The position numbers and the translations under genes were made by a program. 64,000 nt of DNA from Dinoroseobacter sp049800835 (GTDB taxonomy: Bacteria > Pseudomonadota > Alphaproteobacteria > Rhodobacterales > Rhodobacteraceae), in NCBI RefSeq assembly GCF_049800835.1, contig NZ_JBNAFU010000008.1, forward strand, positions 62,001 through 126,000, in the 5' to 3' direction. Below the pieces are notes generated by a model that had not been told where the DNA came from, made no database searches, and was given only the letters and a program-made list of their open reading frames with translations. Each line of letters starts with the position of its first letter. The first letter of the stretch is position 1. Shown piece by piece: positions 34,220-42,588 of the stretch.

Positions 34220-36664
34220 TCAGGCGCGCATGCGCGCGTGCTTGGGATCATAGAGTGGTGATTTCGAAGGCTCGGCAGGAATGCGCTCCCCGCCGATATC
34301 GATCTCGTAGGTCGACCCCATCACATCGGCCATGCTCTCACCCTCGGAGGGCACATAGGCCATTGCGATCCCGCCACCCAACGCGTGGCCGTAATTGCCT
34401 GAGGTCACGATGGAAACGATCTTGCCGTCGCGCACCAGCGCTTCGTTATGGAACACCATTGCGTCCGGCTCGGTCAGACGGAACTGCAGCATGCGGCGGG
34501 TCAGACCGCTTTCCTTGCGGCGCAGCACTGCGTCACGCCCGATGAACTCTCCCTTGTCGGGTTTGACGGCAAACCCGAGGCCTGCTTCCAGCACATGATC
34601 CTCGTCGGTGATGTCGTGGCCGAAATGCCGAAAGGCTTTCTCGATCCGGCAACTGTCCATCGCGTGCAGCCCGCAGAGCTTCAGACCCACATCCTGCCCG
34701 GCCTCATGCAGGGTTTCGAAGACATGGGCGGCCTGATCGGCGGAGACATACACTTCCCAGCCAAGCTCGCCCACGTAGCTGACCCGGTGCGCGCGGGCGA
34801 GGCTCATGCCGATCTCGATCTCCCGCGCGGTACCAAAGGGATGCGCGTCGTTCGAAAAGTCGTTCGGGCTCACCTTGTTCAGCAAGGCGCGCGAGGAAGG
34901 GCCCATGACGCAGAACACGGCCTCTTGTGCGGTAGCGTCGTAAATCACCACCTGCTCGTCGCGCAGGTGGCGACGTAACCAACTCAGGTCACGCACCACT
35001 GTCGCAGCAGGCACCACCATGACGAAGGCGGTCTCCGACAGGCGCGTCACGGTCAGATCGCTTTCGATCCCGCCGCGCGCGTTGAGCATCTGCGTGTAGA
35101 TCAGGCTGCCTGCGGCCACATCGACGTTGTTCCCGCACATGCGTTGCAGAAACGCGCAGGCGTCAGGTCCTTCGACACGGATTTTCCCGAAGGAGGACAT
35201 GTCGAACAGTCCGACGTTTTCGCGCACGGCCATATGTTCGGCGCGCTGGTTTTCGAACCAGTTCTGGCCTTTCCAGTCATAGCGGTAATCGCGTTCCTGA
35301 TCCGGGGCAGCGAACCAGTTCGCGCGCTCCCACCCGGCGAACTCGCCAAAAACCGCGCCGTTTGCCTTGAGGTGCTCGTGGATCGGGCTGCGCCGGATGC
35401 CGCGCGCGGTTTCCGGCTGGCGGTAAGGGTAGTGATCGGCAAAGAGCAACCCGAGGGACTCGGTGACCCGTTCCTTGAGGTAGCGCCTGTTGCGCTGGAA
35501 CGGTTGTGCACGCCGGATGTCCACATCCCACAGATCGAACGGCGGCTCGCCATCGTTCATCCACTGCGCAAGCGCCATACCCGCCCCGCCGGAGGACACG
35601 ATCCCGATGGAATTATACCCCGCCGCGACCCAATACCCCGCCACTTCCGGGGCCTGCCCGAGGTAATAGCGATCATCGGGTGTGAAGCTTTCGGGGCCGT
35701 TGAAAAACGTGTGGATTCCGGCCGTTTCAAACATCGGCATGCGGTGCATCGCCTTTTCGAGGATCGGCTCGAAATGCTCGAAATCCTCGGGCAGGCTGTC
35801 GAACTCGAAATCCTCCGGAATGCCCGACATGCCCCAGGGCTTTGCGCGCGGCTCGAACGCGCCGAGCAGCATTTTGCCAGCGTCTTCCTTGTAATAGGCG
35901 CACTCGTCCGGCACCCGCAGGACCGGGACAGACCGCAACCCGGCTACAGGCTCAGTCAGCAGATAGAAGTGTTCGCAGGCGTGCAAGGGGAGTGTCACGC
36001 CGGAGGCCGCGGCAAGGTCTCGACCCCACATCCCGCCACAGTTTACGATGATGTCGGTTGCGATGTGACCTTCCGCTTCGTCGGACGACCAGTGCACCCC
36101 GGTGACGCGTTTGCCGTCGTCCTCCACCGCCGTGACCTTGATGCCCTCGCAGATGCTGGCGCCGTTCATGCGCGCGCCCTTGGCCAGCGCCATGGCGATG
36201 TTGGCCGGGTCGCATTGCCCGTCCTTGGGCAGGAACACCCCGCCCAGCAAATCATCCGTTGTGAGGTGCGGGTAGAGTGCCTTGACCTCATCGGGTGTGA
36301 CCACTTCGGCCTCGACCCCAAAGGTCTTGGCGAGCGTCGCCTGACGTCGAATTTCCTCCCACCGGTGGTCGGTCAGGGCGACGGTGATCGAGCCGTTCTG
36401 TCGCATGCCGGTGGCGACGCCGGTCTCCGCCTCCAGCGTGGTGTAAAGTTCGGTCGAGTATTTCGCGAGGCGTGTCATGTTCTGCGACGGGCGCAGTTGC
36501 CCGATCAGACCGGCCGCGTGCCACGTGGTGCCGCAGGTCAGCTGCTTGCGTTCCAGCAGGACCACATCCGTCCAACCCAGTTTCGCCAGATGGTAGGCGA
36601 CGGAACAGCCTGAGACACCGCCTCCGATGATGACCGCGCGGGCCCGCGACGGAGGAACCTTCAT
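34220..36664 (-). CDS. FAD-dependent oxidoreductase/GcvT fusion (dimethylglycine/sarcosine dehydrogenase-like), second copy
   Basis: 814 residues. A DAO-type flavin domain spans 1 to ~390 (VIIGGGVSGCSVAYHLAKLG; TTWHAAGL, the site of the covalently bound FAD histidine in the family). A C-terminal aminomethyltransferase GcvT domain spans ~430-810 and would use tetrahydrofolate. The family oxidatively demethylates N-methyl compounds, passing the methyl group to THF. It starts at 36664 and overlaps the stop of a paralogue by 4 bp; both follow tpa. Substrate is unknown: dimethylglycine or sarcosine by family, an N-methylated taurine by context. Confidence 0.82.
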   Translation of the reverse strand: MKVPPSRARAVIIGGGVSGCSVAYHLAKLGWTDVVLLERKQLTCGTTWHAAGLIGQLRPSQNMTRLAKYSTELYTTLEAETGVATGMRQNGSITVALTDHRWEEIRRQATLAKTFGVEAEVVTPDEVKALYPHLTTDDLLGGVFLPKDGQCDPANIAMALAKGARMNGASICEGIKVTAVEDDGKRVTGVHWSSDEAEGHIATDIIVNCGGMWGRDLAAASGVTLPLHACEHFYLLTEPVAGLRSVPVLRVPDECAYYKEDAGKMLLGAFEPRAKPWGMSGIPEDFEFDSLPEDFEHFEPILEKAMHRMPMFETAGIHTFFNGPESFTPDDRYYLGQAPEVAGYWVAAGYNSIGIVSSGGAGMALAQWMNDGEPPFDLWDVDIRRAQPFQRNRRYLKERVTESLGLLFADHYPYRQPETARGIRRSPIHEHLKANGAVFGEFAGWERANWFAAPDQERDYRYDWKGQNWFENQRAEHMAVRENVGLFDMSSFGKIRVEGPDACAFLQRMCGNNVDVAAGSLIYTQMLNARGGIESDLTVTRLSETAFVMVVPAATVVRDLSWLRRHLRDEQVVIYDATAQEAVFCVMGPSSRALLNKVSPNDFSNDAHPFGTAREIEIGMSLARAHRVSYVGELGWEVYVSADQAAHVFETLHEAGQDVGLKLCGLHAMDSCRIEKAFRHFGHDITDEDHVLEAGLGFAVKPDKGEFIGRDAVLRRKESGLTRRMLQFRLTEPDAMVFHNEALVRDGKIVSIVTSGNYGHALGGGIAMAYVPSEGESMADVMGSTYEIDIGGERIPAEPSKSPLYDPKHARMRA

Positions 36665-39108
36665 GCACGGAGCCTTTCGTTTTTCGGATCCCAGAAGGGC
36701 ATTTCCCGCACGGTGGCCTGATGCAGATCGCCAAAGATATCGATGTCGACAACCGTGCCGGGCGTCGTCAGATCCGCGCGCAGCATCCCGATCGCGAGCG
36801 AGGCGCCGACCCGGTGCCCCCAGCCGCCACTCGTTGTTTCGCCAACGAGTTCGCCATCTTTCCAGAGAGACGCCATATAAGGCGCGTCCAGCCCGTTCGC
36901 ATCGATGACGAGCCCAACCGCGTGCTTGGTGGAACCGGTCGCACGTTCCTCCAGCAGCGCGTCACGCCCCGGAAAGTCCGTGTTCTTGTCCAGATCGACG
37001 AACTGTTCCAACCCGGCCTCGAACAGGGTGTAGTCGGTGGAGAGGTCCTGTTTCCACCCGCGATAGCCCTTCTCAATGCGCATGCTGTCCAGCGCGAACA
37101 TGCCAAAGGGGCGGACGCCCGCTTCGCTTAGCGCGTCCCAGATAGCCGGGGCCGAAGCGCTTGGGCAGTGCACCTCCCATCCCAGTTCCCCGGCAAAGCT
37201 GACCCGCAACAAGCTGCATGGTTGCCCCGCGACGGTTCCGTCGAAGCTGGCGCTCAACCACGACCTGCACAGGTCATGTCCCTCGGTCAGGGGCGCAAGG
37301 ACTTCGCGCGCCTTGGGGCCCGTGACCAGCAAACAGTCCATCTGGTCGGACAGGTCGGTCATGGTGATCCCGTCGGGCAGGTTGTTTGCCAGAAGCGCAC
37401 CGTCATGCCATTGCGCCGCGGCGGCTGTGATCAGGTCCACCTCTTCTTCAGAGCGCACGACGACGGTCATCTCTGTCACGATGCGTCCGCGCGTGTCGGC
37501 GAAATAGGCTAGCCCGACGCGTCCGGGTTTGGGAAGCCGCGACACGGTCAGCCCGTCGACAAACGCGCGTGCGCCGCTGCCGGTCAGTTTGAACCGTGTG
37601 AAGCCGGTGATTGGCAGCATCCCGCAGGCGTCGCGGACGGCGGCGACCTCTTCAGCCACGCGGGCATGCCACGGGCCGTTGCGCTCCCATGTCAGGGTGG
37701 CGGCTTCGGACGTGTCGTCACCGGCTTTGGCAAACCAGTTTGCGCGTTCCCAGCCGTTGAACACGCCGAACACGGCGCCGGCCTCTTGCAGGCGCGTATG
37801 GAGGCTCGATTGCCGCTTGTCGCGCGCCGCAGGCCAGACGTGGTGGGGGAAGTCCATGGCGTATTCGTGGCCGTACACTTCCATGCCCTTGGCATCGCAA
37901 TAGGCCTGATCTGCATACCCGGTGAACCGACGCGGATCGCAGGACCACATATCCCACTCGGTTTCACCTTGGGTGATCCATTCGGCCAGCACTTTCCCAG
38001 CCCCGCCCGCTTGCGCGATGCCGAAGGTGAAAACGCATGCCTCGAATGCGTTGGGCACGCCCGGCATGGGACCGATCAGGGGCAGGCCATCAGGCGTGTA
38101 GGGGATCGGGCCGTTGATCACCTTGAAAAGCCCCGCCTCCCCGAGAAGTGGAACGCGCGCCATCGCATCCTCAATGTACCATTCCAGCCGCTCCAGATCG
38201 TCTGGATAAAGCTGGAAGCTGAAATCGTCCGGCATCGGGTCGGACGGGTCCATCCAATGGCCTTTGCAGTTCAGCTCATAGGGCCCGAGGTTGAAGCCGT
38301 TGATTTCCTGTCGCAGGTAATACGAGCTGTCGACGTCACGCACGATGGGCAGCTTGCCGCCATGTTCCTCTGTCCAGGCTTTGACCTCTGGGACCTCTTC
38401 GAACAGCATGTACTGATGGCTCATCACCATCATTGGAACAGTGCGCCCGCCGAAAGGTTTGAACATCTCACCCAGACGTTGCGCATAGTATCCGGCGGCA
38501 TTCACGACAAACTCGGCGCGCACCGTACCCTTGGGCGTCTCGATCACCCACTCGCCTTTGTCACGGGTGATCCCGGTGGCGGGACAGAACCGCGCGACTT
38601 TCGCACCAAGGTTCCGCGCCCCTTTGGCCAGCGCCTGTGTAAGTTGCGCCGGATCGATATCGCCGTCGAACTGATCGTAAAGCCCGCCTGCCAGATCATG
38701 GGTTTCCAGAAACGGGTAGTGGTCTTTCAACTCCTCCGGGGAAAGCAGGTCGTAGGCCATGCCCTGCGCCTTCGCCATCCCGCAGGCGCGTTTGAATTCC
38801 TGCATCCGTTCCTTGGTGTGAGCCAATCGAAGGGAGCCCGAGACATGATAGTTCAGCGGATAGTCCACCTCCTGCGCGAGACCGCGGTATAGCTCGGTCG
38901 AGTAGCGCTGGATGTTCATGACGCCCCAGGAGGGCGAAAAGGTGGGCACATTGCCGGCCGCGTGCCATGTGGACCCGGCGGTCAGTTCGTTCTTCTCCAG
39001 AAGCAGGCAGTCGGTCCAGCCAGCCTTTGCCAGATGATAGAGGCAAGAGGCACCAACTGCACCTCCGCCGATGATGACGACACGCGCGGTGGACGGCAGC
39101 GCGCTCAT
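36661..39108 (-). CDS. FAD-dependent oxidoreductase/GcvT fusion (dimethylglycine/sarcosine dehydrogenase-like), first copy
   Basis: 815 residues with the same layout as the following gene: VVIIGGGAVGASCLYHLAKAG near the start, STWHAAGN with the covalent-FAD histidine, and a GcvT half from about 430. The two proteins are clearly diverged paralogues, not a recent duplication. It starts at 39108, overlapping the tpa stop by 4 bp (ATGA), so tpa and both dehydrogenases are one translationally coupled unit. That link to a taurine aminotransferase is the main clue to substrate. No separate sarcosine-oxidase subunits or formate-THF genes are nearby. Confidence 0.82.
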   Translation of the reverse strand: MSALPSTARVVIIGGGAVGASCLYHLAKAGWTDCLLLEKNELTAGSTWHAAGNVPTFSPSWGVMNIQRYSTELYRGLAQEVDYPLNYHVSGSLRLAHTKERMQEFKRACGMAKAQGMAYDLLSPEELKDHYPFLETHDLAGGLYDQFDGDIDPAQLTQALAKGARNLGAKVARFCPATGITRDKGEWVIETPKGTVRAEFVVNAAGYYAQRLGEMFKPFGGRTVPMMVMSHQYMLFEEVPEVKAWTEEHGGKLPIVRDVDSSYYLRQEINGFNLGPYELNCKGHWMDPSDPMPDDFSFQLYPDDLERLEWYIEDAMARVPLLGEAGLFKVINGPIPYTPDGLPLIGPMPGVPNAFEACVFTFGIAQAGGAGKVLAEWITQGETEWDMWSCDPRRFTGYADQAYCDAKGMEVYGHEYAMDFPHHVWPAARDKRQSSLHTRLQEAGAVFGVFNGWERANWFAKAGDDTSEAATLTWERNGPWHARVAEEVAAVRDACGMLPITGFTRFKLTGSGARAFVDGLTVSRLPKPGRVGLAYFADTRGRIVTEMTVVVRSEEEVDLITAAAAQWHDGALLANNLPDGITMTDLSDQMDCLLVTGPKAREVLAPLTEGHDLCRSWLSASFDGTVAGQPCSLLRVSFAGELGWEVHCPSASAPAIWDALSEAGVRPFGMFALDSMRIEKGYRGWKQDLSTDYTLFEAGLEQFVDLDKNTDFPGRDALLEERATGSTKHAVGLVIDANGLDAPYMASLWKDGELVGETTSGGWGHRVGASLAIGMLRADLTTPGTVVDIDIFGDLHQATVREMPFWDPKNERLRA

Positions 39109-40487
39109 GCGGTGAACACACGGGCCAAGGCGTCATCTACTGCGTCCGTGATCGCGTCGATATCGGCTTCCCGAGCGATCAGCGCGGGACTGAAACACAA
39201 GGTATTGTTGAAGCCGGGGATCGAGCGGTTGGTGGCGCCGATGATCACGCCTTGCGCCATGCAATCTGCAACGACCGCCTGAACGAGCGCCTCGGGGGCA
39301 GGCTCACGCGTGTTGCGATCTGCAACCAGTTCAGCGCCGCAGAACAGCCCCACGCCGCGCACGTCGCCAATAGCAGCGTGCTTTTCGGACAGGGCCTCCA
39401 AGTTGGCGCGCAGGCGTGCCCCCATCTCGGCGGTGTTTGCCAACAGATCCTCCTCCTCAACGATCTTCATATTCTCGATCGCGGCTGCGGGACCGGCGGT
39501 ACACCCCCCGAAAGTCGAGATATCGCGGAAGTAATCCATCGGGTCTTCGGGCGCTTCCTTGAAGGCCTCGAACACCTCTTCGGTCGTCACCAAACAGGCG
39601 ATGGCCGCATAGCCGGAGGCGACCCCTTTGGCCATTGTCACGAAATCCGGTTTGATCCCGTAGTTCTGATACCCGAACCATGTGCCCGTTCTTCCTACGC
39701 CGCAGACAACCTCGTCGATATGGAGCAGCACATCGTATTTTTCGCAGATCTGCTGGACACGCTCCCAGTAGCCTCGCGGGGGCGGGATCACGCCGCCGCC
39801 TGCGGTCACCGGCTCCAGGCAGAGCCCGCCCACGGTGTCCGGCCCTTCGCGCAGGATCACCTGCTCGATCTGGTCTGCGGCCCATTCGCCGTAATTCTCC
39901 GTTTCGACCTGCGCACGGTACTCGAGGCAGTGCGGGACCGAGACGAAACCGGGTGTATAAGGGCCGTATTGCGCGTTGCGCTCTTGCTGACCGCCGGCTG
40001 ACATCGCCGCGATGCTGGAGCCGTGGTAATCCCGCTCGCGGTAGAGGATCTTGTGCTTCTTGCCGCCAAAACGCTTGTGCGCGATCTGACGGATCATCTT
40101 GAAGGCCTTTTCGTTGGCTTCGGTGCCCGAGTTCACGAAATACACGCGGCTCATTCCGGGCATCTTGTCGATCAGCATCTCCGCAAACCGCGCGCCGGGG
40201 ACGGACCCGGCGGTCTGGGCAAAGTAGTTCATCTTGACCAGTTGATCGCGAACCGCATCGGCGATCCGCTCGCGTCCATAGCCGACATTGACCGTCCAGA
40301 CCCCGCCGGAGACCGCATCGAGGTGCTCCTTGCCTTTCTGGTCCCAGACACGCATGCCCTTGCCCTCGACAATAATGCGCGGGTCGCTTTTCTCGAACGG
40401 TTTGTGCTGAAGCAGATGATGCCACAGATGCGCGCGATCCGCTTCGATTACGCGCGAAAGATCATTCGAAGTAAGCTGCGTGTTCAT
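39105..40487 (-). CDS. tpa: Taurine:pyruvate aminotransferase (class III)
   Basis: 460 residues. A class III PLP aminotransferase with the PLP lysine in TMAKGVASGY (K287), the LLHIDEVVCGVGRTG aspartate motif near 255-268, and SGTEANEKAFK near 120. The N-terminal DRAHLWHHLLQHKPF and DAVSGGVWTVNVGYGRE are typical of Tpa. It converts taurine and pyruvate to sulfoacetaldehyde and alanine; the product feeds Xsc. AGGAGCGCACCG before the ATG at 40487 sets the start; a frame running to 40670 is not used. It is divergent from tauR across a repeat-bearing promoter region. Confidence 0.88.
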   Translation of the reverse strand: MNTQLTSNDLSRVIEADRAHLWHHLLQHKPFEKSDPRIIVEGKGMRVWDQKGKEHLDAVSGGVWTVNVGYGRERIADAVRDQLVKMNYFAQTAGSVPGARFAEMLIDKMPGMSRVYFVNSGTEANEKAFKMIRQIAHKRFGGKKHKILYRERDYHGSSIAAMSAGGQQERNAQYGPYTPGFVSVPHCLEYRAQVETENYGEWAADQIEQVILREGPDTVGGLCLEPVTAGGGVIPPPRGYWERVQQICEKYDVLLHIDEVVCGVGRTGTWFGYQNYGIKPDFVTMAKGVASGYAAIACLVTTEEVFEAFKEAPEDPMDYFRDISTFGGCTAGPAAAIENMKIVEEEDLLANTAEMGARLRANLEALSEKHAAIGDVRGVGLFCGAELVADRNTREPAPEALVQAVVADCMAQGVIIGATNRSIPGFNNTLCFSPALIAREADIDAITDAVDDALARVFTA

Positions 40488-40567
40488 CGGTGCGCTCCTG
40501 TGTGTGTCCGGTCCGTCAAGAACCAAGTATCCCCGAACAAGCTGTGCCTTAGCCGGGCAGGGCGCAA

Positions 40568-40727
40568 TAGGGCCAGACAGGCGCGTCGGATAAGGCCAGA
40601 TTGGGCGAGGCCCGCCGCCGCGGACGACTCCGAAGGCCAGACACCCGACACAGCGCCGGCCATTTCGCACGTCTCGATCGTTCTGGACCTAGATGCGCCA
40701 TGATTTCTGGGGCACGGTAGGTCCAGA
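40568..40727. promoter_or_regulatory. Repeated (C)TGGMCYTA-type boxes between tpa and tauR, candidate TauR sites
   Basis: Related boxes occur as TAGGGCCAGA (40568-40577), TAAGGCCAGA (40591-40600), GAAGGCCAGA (40632-40641) and TAGGTCCAGA (40718-40727), all in the same orientation, plus the exact inverse TCTGGACCTA at 40682-40691. Read on the tpa strand they are TCTGGCCYTA-like. TauR of Rhodobacter capsulatus is known, as I recall it, to act at repeated CTGGACYTAA boxes upstream of tpa, which these resemble. The first two are 23 bp apart, about two helical turns. Confidence 0.6.
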
Positions 40728-40728
40728 T

Positions 40729-42204
40729 ATGACCATACACGCCCAAAGCATTCATCTCGATACCACGCCCGGCGGAACGCTTCAGCACCGGATCAAACGC
40801 CGCGTGGTCGATGGCATTCTGTCTGGTGAGTTCCAACGCGGGGAGAGGATGCCATCGAGCCGCGCGTTGGCCCGGCACCTCGGTGTCAGCCGGATAACCG
40901 TCACCTTCGCCTACACTGATCTGGTGGCGGACGACTACCTCGTGGCGCGGGGCCGATCAGGGTATTTCATCTCGCAAACCGCACCCGTCGCCCCGAGTTT
41001 CGACCTGAAGCCACCTACGGATGCCAACCGCGTAGACTGGACGCGCCATCTTGCGCGCCGCGTGCAGGATCACGCCGGAATTGACAGGCCGAGACACTGG
41101 CAGAACTACAAGTACCCCTTTGTGTACGGACAGGCCGACCCAACGCTTTTCGATCACCGGAATTGGCGGCAATGCGCGCTTCAGGCGCTTGGGCAAAGGG
41201 ACTTCGACTCCCTGACGATGGATCACTACGAGCGCGATGATCCTCAACTGATCGAGTATATCCGCCGCAACATCCTGCCGCGCCGGGGCATTTCCGCAGC
41301 CCCCGAGAACATCCTTATCACGATGGGTGCACAGAATGCGATCTGGCTTTGTGCGCAGCTTCTTCTGACCCAGCGCAGGCGCGCCGCGATAGAAACGCCG
41401 GGGTATCCGGGGCTGCGCCAGATTCTTGACCAGACGCGCTGCAAGACGGTCAGGATTGACGTCGATGATCAGGGGTTGCCGCCGGATCGCCTGCCGGAGG
41501 ACATTGATGTGCTGTTCACCACGGTCAGCCACCAATGTCCGACCAACGCGACGATGCCGATGTCCCGTCGCAAAGAGCTTCTGCGTCTGGCACAAGAACG
41601 AGAGTTCATCATTGTCGAGGACGACTACGAGTTCGAACTGGCCTTTCAAACCGCGCCGTCGCCCGCCCTGAAATCGATGGATGACGCAGGCAACGTCATC
41701 TATGTGGGATCCTTCTCAAAATCTCTCTTCCCCGGGTTGCGGCTCGGGTTCCTCGTCGCGCCGACCGTCTTCGCGCAAGAAGCCCGCAAACTGCGCACGA
41801 CCGTCTTGCGCCATCCGCCGGGCCACATCCAGCGCACCGCGGCGTATTTCTTGTCGCTTGGTCACTATGATGCGCAGATCAACAGAATGCAGAAGGCCTA
41901 TCAGCGCCGCCGCAAGGCAATGATCGCAGCCATAGAGGAGCACGAGCTGACCCCGGCAGGGCCTGCGGAGACCGGCGGTTCATGTTTCTGGATGCGGGCG
42001 CCCGAAGGGATAGACACACGCGATCTGGCGCAACGGCTTTATGCGCGTAGCGTGGTAATTGAGCCGGGTGAGGCGTTCTATGATCCGGCGACCGCTCCTC
42101 GGCATTTCTATCGGCTGGCCTATTCCTCCATCGATGCAGACCGGATTGCCCCCGGCATCAGCATACTTGCAGATGAGATCGCGCGCTCAGTCTTCAGGAA
42201 ATGA
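40729..42204 (+). CDS. tauR: MocR-type (GntR/aminotransferase fusion) regulator of taurine genes
   Basis: 491 residues. A GntR winged helix lies at about 15-80 (LQHRIKRRVVDGILSGEFQRGERMPSSRALARHLGVSRITV), followed by an aspartate-aminotransferase-like domain from about 115, with PLP lysine in GSFSKSLFPGLRLG near 333. This is the MocR architecture, and TauR is the member that activates taurine genes. Divergent position from tpa supports that identity. I prefer ATG 40729 (GGTAGG seven bases upstream); an in-frame ATG at 40693 would place an operator-like inverted repeat inside the coding sequence. Confidence 0.82.
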   Translation: MTIHAQSIHLDTTPGGTLQHRIKRRVVDGILSGEFQRGERMPSSRALARHLGVSRITVTFAYTDLVADDYLVARGRSGYFISQTAPVAPSFDLKPPTDANRVDWTRHLARRVQDHAGIDRPRHWQNYKYPFVYGQADPTLFDHRNWRQCALQALGQRDFDSLTMDHYERDDPQLIEYIRRNILPRRGISAAPENILITMGAQNAIWLCAQLLLTQRRRAAIETPGYPGLRQILDQTRCKTVRIDVDDQGLPPDRLPEDIDVLFTTVSHQCPTNATMPMSRRKELLRLAQEREFIIVEDDYEFELAFQTAPSPALKSMDDAGNVIYVGSFSKSLFPGLRLGFLVAPTVFAQEARKLRTTVLRHPPGHIQRTAAYFLSLGHYDAQINRMQKAYQRRRKAMIAAIEEHELTPAGPAETGGSCFWMRAPEGIDTRDLAQRLYARSVVIEPGEAFYDPATAPRHFYRLAYSSIDADRIAPGISILADEIARSVFRK

Positions 42205-42588
42205 CCGGGAGCCATGCGTCCAAAAGCCTTGAGAAAACCCGACACTCGAAGCTCTGACGCCTCATCCATGCCGTTTGCTTGTTGGGGTCTGACAGGCGCA
42301 TGGGGCCGGGAGAACGGATTTAACCGGCGTGCGCCCGAAACCGCTGCGCAGGTTTTGACGTTTGATGACGATCGTCTGAGACCTCATGTGCGCGTCGCGC
42401 TTCAGGAGCATAACGTTCTGCAAATCATTGAAGTCTATTCAGTATCCGAGCGGTTGCGCGGTATCTTCTATTGCCGGAGAGGGGACGGGGTGAAATAGTC
42501 GCTGCAATCAGGGCGTGCGGTCTTGCAAGACACATCGAACGTCAGGGGCTGAGGGCCACGTCTGGCCTGCACGATTGGAGAACCTGAA
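42205..42588. other. Intergenic stretch between tauR and the kinase gene
   Basis: 384 bp. A 94-codon frame at 42214-42498 begins with ATG ten bases after the tauR stop and has GGGAG just before it, but its product matches nothing I recognise and codon use is unremarkable; I treat it as doubtful. The final 60 bp hold the leader of the kinase gene, ending in GGAGAACCTGAA. The promoter of the T6SS-side operon is probably here. Confidence 0.4.

Noticed and set aside
35144..36613. 489-codon plus-strand frame across the second FAD-GcvT gene
   Set aside because: It mirrors a well-supported gene, has no ribosome site, and its composition is that of an antisense shadow. The same applies to 26281-27453 and 37666-38892.
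42214..42498. 94-codon frame just after tauR with a possible GGGAG site
   Set aside because: The ribosome site is suggestive but the product has no recognised family and no domain-like pattern; kept only as a note in the intergenic entry.
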